DNA of 37,050 bases, taken from Alphaproteobacteria bacterium. Lineage in GTDB: Bacteria; Pseudomonadota; Alphaproteobacteria; Micropepsales; Micropepsaceae. Where the stretch lies: assembly GCA_003158585.1 (NCBI GenBank), contig PMKE01000021.1, forward strand, positions 8,185 through 45,234, written 5' to 3'. The translations under genes were made by a program, and so were the position numbers. A model generated the notes under the pieces. The model saw nothing but the letters and a program-made list of their open reading frames with translations, was not told the DNA's origin and ran no database searches. This document shows, piece by piece, positions 1 through 8,624 of this stretch. Each line of letters begins with the position of its first letter. Position 1 is the stretch's first letter.

Positions 1-734
1 TGGCTCATATTGGCGAGGAACTCGCTCTTGGAGCGGTTCGCCTTGTCGGCCTCCACGAACAGGAGGTTGAGCGCCTCGCGCTTGGCCTCGATGATCTTCT
101 GGCTGGCGTAGCTGCGACGGATGTAAAGCTCCTGGATATAGGCCGAGAAGAGGCCCACCCCCGTCGCCATGATCAGGAAGAAGTCGTTGCTTAGGAGAAT
201 ATCACCCGGCACCGGATTGATCGTCAGCGCCACCACCTGATAGCACAGGACAAGAAAGGCGGAGATCATCGCCGACAAGGCGATGTGAAGCCGGATCAGC
301 GCCGAGCAGTAGATCACCACCATGACGAGACCGCCGTAGTACATGCCGGCGAAAGGCTGCGTCATGACGCCGGTCATCACCACGATGCCGAGCCCCGACA
401 CCAGCATGGTGGAGCCCAGCGCATACTGGCCGAAGCGCTCGAAGGACGGGTGGTAGGTCGACGCAAAGACGCCGAGCAGCGCCGGGCAGACGATCACATA
501 GCGGATGAACCACATGACGCCGACGGAATTGCCGCCGACGATGGCGTCGAGCGCGCCGAACGCCATATAGAGCCCGGTACCGGCGATAAGATAGGCGCGG
601 ATGATTCCGATGGAGTCGACCAGGGCGTCGTGCGTGAACGCCTTTTCCTGCTCGCCGTCGACGAACACCAGGCGCAGTTTATCGATCGCATATTCGGGTG
701 CGCTGAACTCTGCGGCTGACCCGTAATCCGACAT
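1..734 (-). CDS. Membrane sensor histidine kinase, N-terminal part (cut by window edge)
   Basis: Reading leftward from an ATG at 734-732, an open frame runs to base 1 without a stop (244 full codons). It begins MSDYGSAAEF. A cytoplasmic N-terminus of about 45 residues is followed by five or six hydrophobic segments (roughly residues 46-67, 72-93, 104-124, 128-170, 182-203). A short helical linker then leads into KSEFLANMS, the start of a HisKA dimerisation domain; the phospho-accepting His codon is cut at base 1. The HisKA and ATPase domains therefore lie outside the window. The H-box resembles the one in the kinase at 21072-22832. No PAS domain is visible between membrane part and HisKA. Signal and partner regulator are unknown. 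The frame is certain; the exact start is likely but has no strong ribosome-binding site. Confidence 0.85.
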   Translation of the reverse strand, partial: MSDYGSAAEFSAPEYAIDKLRLVFVDGEQEKAFTHDALVDSIGIIRAYLIAGTGLYMAFGALDAIVGGNSVGVMWFIRYVIVCPALLGVFASTYHPSFERFGQYALGSTMLVSGLGIVVMTGVMTQPFAGMYYGGLVMVVIYCSALIRLHIALSAMISAFLVLCYQVVALTINPVPGDILLSNDFFLIMATGVGLFSAYIQELYIRRSYASQKIIEAKREALNLLFVEADKANRSKSEFLANMS

Positions 735-858
735 GCCTGGTTTCGAAGCCTTTTCGCCCAGACGCAATTGTGGTGACTGCGAGTAAAGATCGATATAACT
801 CGGAATGATGATATCGATTCCCGGCGGTAACGATTTCTTAGCCGTAGTTTTCCCGCAA

Positions 859-879
859 ATCCGTATGCCGCATACGGAT
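859..879. promoter_or_regulatory. Perfect 9-bp inverted repeat
   Basis: ATCCGTATG and CATACGGAT are separated by CCG, in the 380-base gap between the divergent kinase and penicillin-binding protein genes. It may be a dimeric operator or a small hairpin. There is no T-run, so a terminator is unlikely. The rest of the gap has no convincing gene; bases 1051-1102 look like one end of a dispersed GGATGAC-type repeat. Confidence 0.45.
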
Positions 880-1114
880 GATCTCTCCCGCAGGCTGCCC
901 CCGTGGTGAAAAACTCCGCGGAGCAAAGCTAAGAACCGCGGCGGCGGCGCCCCTCAGGGACGGAAAGGCACCGAACTGCCGAAAAGGCGCCGAATTGCAC
1001 AGCGTTAACGTGCAACGTCTTGAATCTGCCCTAAAGATCGGTCAGGAAGCTCCGTCCTTCGAGGCTCCCCCGCATCTTGTGCGGGGTCGCACCTCAGGAT
1101 GACGGGGAACTCCG

Positions 1115-3211
1115 ATGGGCCAGATGGGGCAAGCTTTCCTGCGCGGGGTCGACGCCTTAGGCGGCTGGATCATCGAACACAGCCGCGTGCTGCTTAAAAT
1201 CTGCGTCTGGCTGGTCGCCGTCCCGGCCGTGCCGCTGCTGCTGTTGTTCCTGCTGCCGGGGTTCCTGGGGCTGATCGCCCCGCCGCTCGACCTCGACACG
1301 GACCTCTACGCCGTCAACCGTCCCGTCGCCTTCACCTTCCTCGACGCCAAAGGCGAAGTGGTGGGAAGGCGCGGCGCCGCCGTCGGCGACCGCCTCAAGC
1401 TGGAGGACATGCCGGCCTGTCTGCCGGCCGCCTTCATCGCCATGGAGGACCGGCGCTTCTATTCCCACAACGGCATCGATCCGCGCGGCATCGCCCGCGC
1501 GTTGATAGCCGATCTGCGCGCCGGCCACGTCGTCGCCGGCGGCTCCACCATCACCGAGCAGACCGCCAAGATCGTCTTCACCAATTCCGAGCGCACCTTT
1601 TCGCGGCGCTGGAAGGCACTGTACGACGCGGCGATGCTGGAGAAATCGCTTTCCAAGAAGCAGATCCTGGAACTCTACCTCAACCGCATCTATCTGGGCT
1701 CCGGCGCCTACGGCGTGGACGGCGCGGCGCGGGTCTATTTCGGCAAGTCGGCGCGCGAGCTGACGCTGGCCGAAGCCGCCATGCTGGCGACGTTGACCAG
1801 CGCGCCGAGCGTGTTCTCGCCGCGCCGCGATCTGGCCGCCGCCCAGCTACGCGCCGACATCGTGCTGACCAAGATGGTGGAGACCGGCGCGATTACGGAA
1901 ACGCAGGCGGCGGAGGCACGCACCCATCCCGCCGTCGTGGTCGACCGCACCGCCACGGATGCGCGCAACTATTTCCTCGACACCGCGCGCGACGAGGCGC
2001 TGAAGCTCGCCGCCGCAAGCGGCAGGCCGCTGGGCGGCGATCTCGTCGTCCACACCACGCTGGAGCCCAGGATCCAGGATGCCGCGCGACAGGCCGCGGT
2101 CAAGATCGTCGAAAGCAAGCAGGGGCAGAGGGCGCGCGTCCATCAGGCCGCCGTGGTGGTGATGAAGCCGGACGGCGCCGTCTCGGCCATGATCGGCGGC
2201 ATCGACTACACCGAGTCGACCTTCAACCGCGCCACCCAGGCGCATCGCCAGCCCGGCTCGGCCTTCAAGCCGTTCGTCTATCTGGCGGCGCTGGAAGCGG
2301 GATTGACGCCGTGGGACGTGCGCAACGACGAGCCCGTCGATATCGGCGGCTGGATGCCGACGAATTTCGGCGGCCGCAGCTACGGCACGCTGACGCTGGC
2401 CGACGCCCTGGCGCATTCGGTCAACACCATCACCGCCAATCTAGCGCAGGAAGTCGGCCTCGATGCGGTGGTCGAAGCGGCCAGACGCTGCGGCATCACC
2501 TCCAAGCTCGAAGCCAACGCCTCGCTGGCGCTGGGCACCAGCGAAGTCACCCCGCTCGAACTCACCGCCGCCTACGGCGCCTTCGCCTCGGGCGGGCTGA
2601 AGGTCACGCCCTACATGGTAACGGAAGTCGACGGGCCGGACGGCAAGCCGCTCTACCGGCGCAAACCCGCCGAGCCCGACCGCGTCATCGCCTATCACGT
2701 CAATCGCGATCTCGTCGCCATGCTGTTCGGCGTGGTGACGGAAGGTACCGGACGCGGCGCGGGCATCTGGACCCACGAAGCCGCCGGCAAGACCGGCACG
2801 ACGCAGGACTATCACGACGCCTGGTTCGTCGGCTTCACCACCGATTACGTGACGAGCGTGTGGATCGGCAACGACGACGCCTCGCCGATGCGCGGAGTGA
2901 CCGGCGGAACTCTGCCTGCCGCGATCTGGCGCGACGTGATGACCGTGGCGGAAAAAGGAATGCCGGTAAGGCCGCTCGACCGCTCGCCGCCGCAGGTGCC
3001 CATCGACGAGACGCTGATGGCTTCGGGCGTGTCCTCCACCGACGACGAATCCCAGCTCGCCGCGCCGCGGGAAACGCCGCAGCAGCAGCAGGAACAGCAC
3101 CCGCGCCATCGCGGCCTGGGCGGCATCTTCGACTGGCTGTTCGGTTCGAGCGAGGAAGACAAGGCCGCGCAGGAAGAAACGCCGCCGAAAGGGGACGACG
3201 GAGACAACTGA
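1115..3211 (+). CDS. Class A penicillin-binding protein (PBP1A family)
   Basis: Bifunctional peptidoglycan synthase of 698 residues that polymerises glycan strands and cross-links peptides in the periplasm. One N-terminal transmembrane anchor lies at about residues 25-50. The glycosyltransferase-51 domain follows, with EDRRFYSHNG (catalytic Glu111), GGSTITEQ and the LNRIYLGSGAYGV stretch. The transpeptidase domain carries S382-AFK (nucleophile Ser382, Lys385), S435-V-N and K559-TGT, so all three penicilloyl-serine motifs are intact. The tail after about residue 640 is Gln/Glu-rich and of low complexity. The start sits just after a repeat remnant (1051-1102) and lacks a clear Shine-Dalgarno sequence; ATG 1124 is an alternative. 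The stop is 9 bases from that of the convergent TonB-like gene. Length is on the short side for PBP1A and closer to PBP1C/2A-like members. Confidence 0.95.
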   Translation: MGQMGQAFLRGVDALGGWIIEHSRVLLKICVWLVAVPAVPLLLLFLLPGFLGLIAPPLDLDTDLYAVNRPVAFTFLDAKGEVVGRRGAAVGDRLKLEDMPACLPAAFIAMEDRRFYSHNGIDPRGIARALIADLRAGHVVAGGSTITEQTAKIVFTNSERTFSRRWKALYDAAMLEKSLSKKQILELYLNRIYLGSGAYGVDGAARVYFGKSARELTLAEAAMLATLTSAPSVFSPRRDLAAAQLRADIVLTKMVETGAITETQAAEARTHPAVVVDRTATDARNYFLDTARDEALKLAAASGRPLGGDLVVHTTLEPRIQDAARQAAVKIVESKQGQRARVHQAAVVVMKPDGAVSAMIGGIDYTESTFNRATQAHRQPGSAFKPFVYLAALEAGLTPWDVRNDEPVDIGGWMPTNFGGRSYGTLTLADALAHSVNTITANLAQEVGLDAVVEAARRCGITSKLEANASLALGTSEVTPLELTAAYGAFASGGLKVTPYMVTEVDGPDGKPLYRRKPAEPDRVIAYHVNRDLVAMLFGVVTEGTGRGAGIWTHEAAGKTGTTQDYHDAWFVGFTTDYVTSVWIGNDDASPMRGVTGGTLPAAIWRDVMTVAEKGMPVRPLDRSPPQVPIDETLMASGVSSTDDESQLAAPRETPQQQQEQHPRHRGLGGIFDWLFGSSEEDKAAQEETPPKGDDGDN

Positions 3212-3220
3212 CGGACGCGA

Positions 3221-4165
3221 CTACTTGTCCGCAGGAAGCGCGTCGTGCCAATCGATGCGCGTTCGGACAGTCATCGACCGCCATTTGTCGACGAGCGTGC
3301 CGTCGGGGCCGATCATCGTATCGCGCTGATAATGCCGGCTGGCGACGCATTCCACAGCAGCACGGTCCAAAGCGGCATTGCCGCTGGAGTATTTGACGGT
3401 TACGTCCCGCACTTCTCCGGCCGCGATGACGAAGCTCACTTCCGTCACCCCATCTATGCCCGCGAGGTCTTCGGCCTTGACGGGATAGGCGCGCAGGCAA
3501 TCCGGTGCCGGCCCCGCCAAAGGCGGGATGCGAGGCCCCTCGATCTTCCACACGACTTTCGCCTTCCACGGGACGGCGACCGGCTTGCCCGCCTCAAGGG
3601 CCGGTAAATATCGCCAAGGGCGAGCGCACAGCACGGCGGCATTGTCGAGATTGGCGTTTCCGCTCGACTTGGCGACGGCGATGTCTTCAACCCGCCCCTC
3701 GTCGGTGATGGTGAAACTTAGCGTCGTTACGCCCTCTGTGCCCGCTTCGCCCTCGGCTTTCGGATAATACGCCGAACAAGTATGAGGCCGACCGATGAGC
3801 ACTCCCGCGGGCGGTTCACCAGGAGGAAACCCGGACAGTTTCCAGTCGATGTTCGTTTGATGATCTCCGCGACGGAAGCTTGCCGTCGGGCCGTCCGGAT
3901 CGAACCGCCAGCGGCTCACGCATTGCACGCTCGCCGCATCGAGATAGGCATTGCCGCTCGACCGCACGACGGCGACGTCCGTAAAGTGCCCGTCCCGCGT
4001 TCCGCGATAGGAGACCAACGTGGCGCCCTCGGCGTGCGCGTTCTTTGCAGCATCCGGATAGGGACAGGGCGAACCGAACTCCGTGCCTGTTTCCGACGGC
4101 GGCGGCGCCGGTTGCGACCATGCCGGTACGGGCAACAGAAACAGAAGCACGAACAGCCGTTTCAT
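3221..4165 (-). CDS. Exported protein with three tandem TonB_C-like repeats
   Basis: A 314-residue protein with a signal peptide (MKRLFVLLFLLPVPAWSQ) and no membrane anchor or Pro-rich spacer. It contains three homologous units of about 95 residues. Each has a Cys, a YP box, a beta strand, a V..V.V..SSGNA.LD.AAV.C block and an aromatic W/Y stretch. The Cys pairs are 34/82, 130/180 and 223/273, so each unit probably has one disulfide. The SSGNA.LD.AA pattern is typical of TonB C-terminal domains. Ordinary TonB has a single such domain, a membrane anchor and interacts with ExbBD; here those parts are absent, so energy transduction is unlikely. A periplasmic scaffold or receptor-binding role is inference. 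A GGGGAGG ribosome-binding site supports ATG 4165. Confidence 0.88.
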   Translation of the reverse strand: MKRLFVLLFLLPVPAWSQPAPPPSETGTEFGSPCPYPDAAKNAHAEGATLVSYRGTRDGHFTDVAVVRSSGNAYLDAASVQCVSRWRFDPDGPTASFRRGDHQTNIDWKLSGFPPGEPPAGVLIGRPHTCSAYYPKAEGEAGTEGVTTLSFTITDEGRVEDIAVAKSSGNANLDNAAVLCARPWRYLPALEAGKPVAVPWKAKVVWKIEGPRIPPLAGPAPDCLRAYPVKAEDLAGIDGVTEVSFVIAAGEVRDVTVKYSSGNAALDRAAVECVASRHYQRDTMIGPDGTLVDKWRSMTVRTRIDWHDALPADK

Positions 4166-4269
4166 GGACGCCTCCCCAGACGGCTCTCTACGATAAGGGG
4201 ATACTAGCCCGTCGCAGCTGTACCATCCAATGCCGTCGAAAAGCGCAGCCGCAAAGAGAACGAGAACGA

Positions 4270-5502
4270 TTAGCTCGTCGCGCGGACGGCAGGCGCATTG
4301 CTCGCCATGTCGGCGTCTTTCGCCTCGCGTCCGAACCAGACCAGCAGCACAATCACAAGGCCCGCGGCGGCGGCGACGAAAGCCTGCGGAATGGAGAAAT
4401 CATTGCCGTGCTGTGCGGCGTACCAGGTTTGCAGCGTGAGGTTCGACGAGGCGATGAAGTTGCCGAGCTGATAGACCGTGCCGGGGAAAGCGCCGCGCGC
4501 CTCGGGCGGCGACAGCTCGTTCAGATGGGCGGGGATCACACCCCAGGCGCCTTGCACGCAGAACTGCACGAGGAAGGCGCCGAGGCCGAGCATCACGGCG
4601 GTCGGCGAGAAGGCCCACAGCCAGATCGCCGGAATCGCCAAGAGCGCCGCGGCGACGATGGCACGTCTGCGCCCGAACAGCTGACTGAGCGAGCTGAAGG
4701 CGAGGCCGCCGAGGATGGCGCCGATGTTGTAGACGATGGCGATGGTGCCGACCGTGCCGTGGCCCAGATGGCGCTGCTTCAGAAGGAAGGTCGGATAAAG
4801 GTCTTGCGTGCCGTGGCTGAAGAAGTTGAAGGCCGTCATTAGAAGGATGGCGTAAAGCGCCAGCTTCCAATGCCGGGCCAGCACACCTAGCGTGGTGACG
4901 GAGGCGGCGTACTCCTTCTTGAAGGCGGGCGATTCCGGCACCTTGCTGCGGATGTAGAAGATCAGCAGAGACGGCAGGATGCCCACCATGAACAGGCCGC
5001 GCCAGCCGATCATGGGATAAAGCAGGGCGAAGGCAATCGAGGCGAGCAGGTATCCGGAAGGGTAGCCCGATTGCAGGATGCCCGAGACGAAACCGCGGGC
5101 GTGCGGCGGCACGGTCTCCATCGTCAGAGAGGCGCCGATCCCCCACTCGCCGCCCATCGCCACGCCGAACAGGGCGCGGATCGCCAGAAACACCGTCAGG
5201 TTCGGCGCGAAGGCGGTGGCAAAACCGAATAGGGAATAAAGCGCCACGTCCAGCATCAGGATCGGCCGCCGCCCGTAGCGGTCTGCCAGCCGCCCGAAGA
5301 CGAAGGCACCCAGCGGACGCAGGCCGAGCGTCAGCATCACGGCGAGCGACACAGAGGTGATCGAGGTGGCGAACTCGCCCGCGACGTCCTTGATGACGAA
5401 CACCAGGAGAAAGTAGTCGAAGGCATCCAGCGCCCAGCCGAGATAGCTCGCCAGCACGACATGGCGCTGCGAAGCGGTCCAACCCTGCCAAGCCCGTTGC
5501 AT
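4270..5502 (-). CDS. MFS transporter, sialate/lactate:H+ symporter-like (SHS family)
   Basis: A 410-residue protein with about 12 hydrophobic segments. It starts W.ASYLGWALDAFDYFLLVFV, a pattern seen in the SHS family (Jen1/NanT/ShiA-like carboxylate-proton symporters). The MFS loop 2-3 signature is present as GRLADRYGRRPIL, and the RGFVSGILQSGYPSGYLLAS stretch matches transmembrane segment 5 of these transporters. It acts in the inner membrane; the likely substrate is a monocarboxylate or aromatic/sugar acid, but specificity cannot be read here. A GGGGGG tract lies about 8 bases before ATG 5502. It is divergent from the sulfite-reduction operon, 457 bases away, and convergent toward nothing obvious, with 104 bases to the TonB-like gene. 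The family is secure, the substrate is not. Confidence 0.9.
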   Translation of the reverse strand: MQRAWQGWTASQRHVVLASYLGWALDAFDYFLLVFVIKDVAGEFATSITSVSLAVMLTLGLRPLGAFVFGRLADRYGRRPILMLDVALYSLFGFATAFAPNLTVFLAIRALFGVAMGGEWGIGASLTMETVPPHARGFVSGILQSGYPSGYLLASIAFALLYPMIGWRGLFMVGILPSLLIFYIRSKVPESPAFKKEYAASVTTLGVLARHWKLALYAILLMTAFNFFSHGTQDLYPTFLLKQRHLGHGTVGTIAIVYNIGAILGGLAFSSLSQLFGRRRAIVAAALLAIPAIWLWAFSPTAVMLGLGAFLVQFCVQGAWGVIPAHLNELSPPEARGAFPGTVYQLGNFIASSNLTLQTWYAAQHGNDFSIPQAFVAAAAGLVIVLLVWFGREAKDADMASNAPAVRATS

Positions 5503-5959
5503 GTTTTCACCCCCCGGCGGATTCGACTTTGTAGCCGTTGCCGTCGGGAAAATCTTTATGCCCGTCGGGGCCGGGGCAACTTACGCACAATCGGGGGGGC
5601 GATCTGCTGGAGGCTCGGTGAATTTCCTTCTCGGTATCCGGCTCGCGAACGGCGCCTTCCCCGGCATGGAGATCGCCGAGAACCGCAGCGAGCCTTCGCC
5701 CTTCGATACCGGGTTAATTCCGAACGACCTGACGGCACGGCATCGCGCCACCGGCGACGTGCTGCCCCACCCCAGGGAGAGGATCGGGCTGGCTTGTCGC
5801 GCGCTCGCTCAGTGTACGGAATAAATCGCTCCACCCGCTTGCGCTACTTTGCCTGCCGTCCGTGGTTTAATATACTTGTTGTTTATGTATAATTATTATA
5901 TTTACATCATTTCTATTGTATAGACTTGTTTTTGCGTACTACGGTGTGATTTATAGGAC
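5503..5959. other. Intergenic region between divergent MFS gene and sulfite-reduction operon
   Basis: Bases 5503-5860 are GC-rich and hold only a weak 107-codon ORF, not supported by recognisable features. Bases 5865-5958 are strikingly AT-rich for this genome and include a TATAAT at 5888-5893. This is the probable promoter region of the DUF2849-cysI operon. No strong -35 was found. Confidence 0.5.
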
Positions 5960-6331
5960 ATGGCTCAGGTTCTTACCTCAAACCGGCTGGCGGACGGCGA
6001 CGTCGTCTATTGGCGCGCGGGCGATTGGGTTCCGGCGCTGGAGGACGCCGAGGTCTTTGCCGAGGAGTCCGAGGCGAAGGATGCGCTCGCGGAGGCGCAG
6101 CTCTCCGTCGCCGCCAACAAGGTGGTGGCTCCATATCTATTCGAGCTGCGCGGCGACGGCAGGCCTGTGCAGGAGCGCGAAATCATAAGGGCCTTGGGAC
6201 CGAGCGTGCGCAGCGACTTAGGAAAGCAGGCGTACGCCCCCACCCTGCCCGGCTTCGCCGGGCACTCGTACGCCGGCGCTACTCGCCCCCTCAAGGGAGA
6301 GGTGAAAAACAGCGACGATGTATCGATATGA
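5960..6331 (+). CDS. DUF2849 protein of the sulfite-reduction operon
   Basis: A 123-residue cytoplasmic protein beginning MAQVLTSNRLADGDVVYW, followed by W.PALEDAEV and a Val-rich core (NKVVAPYLFEL). This matches the DUF2849 family, small proteins regularly encoded just upstream of cysI in alphaproteobacteria. The biochemical role is not established. The family domain ends near residue 93 (SDLGKQ). The last 30 residues are odd: they are encoded by a strong intergenic-type hairpin (6246-6264) and a CCCCCTCAAGGGAGAGG stretch, as if the original stop was lost. As a result the gene runs 14 bases into cysI, which probably couples their translation. ATG 5960 has only a weak AGGA one base upstream. 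Confidence 0.85.
   Translation: MAQVLTSNRLADGDVVYWRAGDWVPALEDAEVFAEESEAKDALAEAQLSVAANKVVAPYLFELRGDGRPVQEREIIRALGPSVRSDLGKQAYAPTLPGFAGHSYAGATRPLKGEVKNSDDVSI
6246..6264. repeat. GC-rich hairpin inside the 3' end of the DUF2849 gene
   Basis: TGCCCGGC and GCCGGGCA flank a TTC loop, an 8-bp perfect stem. It resembles intergenic palindromes elsewhere in the window (for example 12114-12130). It lies in coding sequence about 55 bases before the cysI start and could attenuate or stabilise the operon message. Confidence 0.6.
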
Positions 6332-7970
6332 CGAATTCGATGCGGCGTTCGTGAGCGAACGCGTCGAGCAGTTCCGCCATCAGGTGCAGCGGCGGCTGAC
6401 GGGCGAACTCAACGAGGACCAGTTCAAGCCGTTCCGGCTGATGAACGGACTCTATCTCCAGCTTCACGCCTACATGCTTCGGATCGCCGTACCCTACGGC
6501 ACGCTGTCGGCGCGTCAGCTGCGCATGCTGGCGCACATCGCGCGCAAATACGACAAGGGCTACGGCCATTTCACCACCCGCCAGAATATCCAGTTCAACT
6601 GGCCGAAGCTGGTGGACGTGCCCGACATCCTGGCCGAACTGGCGACGGTCGAGATGCACGCCATCCAGACCAGCGGCAACTGCATCCGCAACGTCACCGC
6701 CGATCATTTCGCGGGCGCCGCCAAGGACGAGATCGAGGACCCGCGGCCGGTGGCGGAGACGATCCGCCAATGGTCGAGCCTGCATCCCGAGTTCAGCTTC
6801 CTGCCGCGCAAGTTCAAGATCGCGGTGAGCGGGGCATCGCACGACCGCGCCGCGCTGCGCTTCCACGACCTGGCGGTCGAGATCGTCAAGAACGACGCGG
6901 GCGAGACCGGCTATCGCGTCCTTGTCGGCGGCGGCATGGGGCGCACGCCATATCTTTCCTATGTGGTGGGCGATTTCGTGGCGAGGCCAGACTTGCTGGC
7001 GTTCCTGGAAGCGGTGCTGCGCGTCTACAACGAGAACGGACGGCGCGACAATATCTACAAGGCGCGGATCAAGGTCCTGGCGCATACGCTGGGTCCGGAC
7101 GAGATGCGCAAGCTGATCGCCCGCGAATTCGCCGAGATCAAAGCAGCGGGGACGCTTCAAGTGGCCGAAGCGGAACGCAAACGCATCGCGGCCTATTTCG
7201 CGCCGCCCGAGTTTGACGTGCTGTCAGACGAGACGCCGCACAGCGCCGATCCCGATTTCGCCACATGGCTGAAGACCAACACCCATCCGCACCGCGCGAA
7301 GGGCTATGCCATCGCCACGATTTCGCTGAAGCCCATCGGTGGAGTACCGGGCGATTGCTCGCACCAGCAACTCGATGCGCTCGCCGCTCTGCTCGACGAT
7401 TTCGCGATGGCGGAGCTGCGCGTCAGCCACGAGCAGAATCTGGTGCTGCCGCATGTGCGCAAGAAGGACCTGCCTGCCGTCTTCGCGCGGCTGAAGAGCC
7501 TGGGGCTCGCCACCGCCAATGCCGGACTGGTCACCGACATCATCTGCTGCCCGGGACTTGACTATTGCGATCTCGCCAATGCGCGCTCGATCCCCGTGGC
7601 GCAGCGGATTTCCGAACGGCTGGCGGCGCGCCAGGAAGAAATCGGCGAGCTGAAGATCAAGATTTCCGGCTGCATCAACGCCTGCGGCCATCATCACGCG
7701 GGCCACATCGGGATTCTCGGCGTCGACAAGAAAGGCGTCGAGTTCTACCAGCTTCAGCTTGGCGGCTCGGCGGCCGAGGACGCCGCCATCGGCGAGATCA
7801 TGGGCCCCGGCTTCGGCGAGCACGAGATCGTGGACGCCGTCGAGCGCGTGATCGACGCCTATCTCAAGCTGCGCCGGGACGGCGAACGGTTTCTCGATAC
7901 CTACCGGCGCATCGGCATGGAGCCGTTCAAGAACGTCGCCTATCTGGAGCAACTCCATGCCGCTCATTAA
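6318..7970 (+). CDS. cysI: Nitrite/sulfite reductase, hemoprotein subunit (CysI)
   Basis: A 550-residue siroheme/[4Fe-4S] enzyme that reduces sulfite to sulfide in assimilatory sulfur metabolism. It has the two-fold repeated ferredoxin-like halves of the family. The first contains HFTTRQNIQFNW and TSGNCIRNVT; the second contains the cluster/siroheme ligands C411-P-G-L-D-Y-C417 and C452-I-N-A-C456, all intact. Length is normal. It lies between DUF2849 and DUF934, which identifies it as the sulfite rather than the nitrite enzyme. ATG 6318 overlaps the upstream gene. Downstream, 170 bases separate it from DUF934 and are filled by a palindromic element (7977-8128). Electron donor (ferredoxin or an NADPH flavoprotein) is not encoded nearby. 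Confidence 0.95.
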   Translation: MYRYDEFDAAFVSERVEQFRHQVQRRLTGELNEDQFKPFRLMNGLYLQLHAYMLRIAVPYGTLSARQLRMLAHIARKYDKGYGHFTTRQNIQFNWPKLVDVPDILAELATVEMHAIQTSGNCIRNVTADHFAGAAKDEIEDPRPVAETIRQWSSLHPEFSFLPRKFKIAVSGASHDRAALRFHDLAVEIVKNDAGETGYRVLVGGGMGRTPYLSYVVGDFVARPDLLAFLEAVLRVYNENGRRDNIYKARIKVLAHTLGPDEMRKLIAREFAEIKAAGTLQVAEAERKRIAAYFAPPEFDVLSDETPHSADPDFATWLKTNTHPHRAKGYAIATISLKPIGGVPGDCSHQQLDALAALLDDFAMAELRVSHEQNLVLPHVRKKDLPAVFARLKSLGLATANAGLVTDIICCPGLDYCDLANARSIPVAQRISERLAARQEEIGELKIKISGCINACGHHHAGHIGILGVDKKGVEFYQLQLGGSAAEDAAIGEIMGPGFGEHEIVDAVERVIDAYLKLRRDGERFLDTYRRIGMEPFKNVAYLEQLHAAH

Positions 7971-7976
7971 ACAGAG

Positions 7977-8128
7977 TGTCATCCCGGGCGAGCGTCCTGA
8001 GCGCGGCGAAGGACGCGCAGACCCGGGACCCACCCCGACGCCGGCGTGCGCATGGAAGTGGTCCTGGCTCTGCGCGCTCGCATCCGTTCGCTGACGCTCA
8101 CGAATACGACCGCTTGGCCGGGATGACA
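7977..8128. repeat. Dispersed palindromic element between cysI and DUF934
   Basis: A 152-base element bounded by TGTCATCCCGG (7977-7987) and CCGGGATGACA (8118-8128), an 11-bp perfect terminal inverted repeat. The inside has no gene. Related ends occur at 10532-10776 and, as TGTCATCCCC/GGGGATGACA, at 16165 and 16957. It resembles non-coding dispersed repeats of alphaproteobacterial genomes or a small MITE. Confidence 0.7.
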
Positions 8129-8140
8129 GGAAGGGCTTAT

Positions 8141-8623
8141 GTGACCACGACGCTCATCAAGAATGGCTGTGTCTGCAACGACGATTACACCTTCGTCGCC
8201 GACTACGCGCCGCTGCCCGAAGGCGCCGTCGTCGTCACGTTGACGCGGCTGCGGCGCGAGCGCGGCGAGCTGCTGGCGCGCAACACCCCGCTCGGCGTGA
8301 AGCTCGCCTCCGACCAGTCGCCCGAGGCGCTGGGTTCGGACCTCGATCACCTTTCGCTGGTGGTGCTGGAGTTCCCCAAATTCCGCGACGGGCGGTCGTT
8401 CAGTTGGGCGCGGCTGTTGCGCACGCGGCTCTGCTTCAAAGGAGAAATCCGCGCCACGGGAGATTTCCTCTACGACCAGCTCGCCTTCATGGTGAGGGTC
8501 GGCTTCGACGCCTTCGAGATGCAGGGCTCGCCGGAAGCGTTCGGGCGGGCGCTGGCCGAAATCTCAAATGTCTATCAGCCGAGCGCCGACGGACGGAAGA
8601 CCATCCTCGACCTGCGCCGCTAG
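8141..8623 (+). CDS. DUF934 protein, sulfite-reduction operon
   Basis: A 160-residue protein of family DUF934, genes for which accompany cysI and cysH in proteobacteria; the function is unproven. Recognisable parts are LGSDLDHLSLVVLEFPKFRDGRSFSWARLLR and the C-terminal DQLAFMVRVGFDAFE plus YQPSADGRKTILDLR. The GTG at 8141 is chosen because AGGAAGGG lies 5 bases upstream; ATG 8123 would fall inside the end of the palindromic element. The gene ends 80 bases before a strong terminator. A 45-bp copy of its 3' end, with two mismatches, recurs at 9609-9653. No cysH is present on either side. Confidence 0.88.
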   Translation: MTTTLIKNGCVCNDDYTFVADYAPLPEGAVVVTLTRLRRERGELLARNTPLGVKLASDQSPEALGSDLDHLSLVVLEFPKFRDGRSFSWARLLRTRLCFKGEIRATGDFLYDQLAFMVRVGFDAFEMQGSPEAFGRALAEISNVYQPSADGRKTILDLRR

Positions 8624-8624
8624 A

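Noticed and set aside
2311-3569. Frames overlapping the penicillin-binding protein gene
   Set aside because: Arg- and Ala-rich shadows of the true gene, which has all catalytic motifs.
5501-5824. 107-codon frame upstream of the sulfite operon
   Set aside because: No ribosome-binding site in a sensible place for ATG, no family-like pattern, and it overlaps the start of the MFS gene.
8123-8140. Earlier ATG start for the DUF934 gene
   Set aside because: It lies inside the end of the palindromic element; GTG 8141 has the stronger ribosome-binding site.
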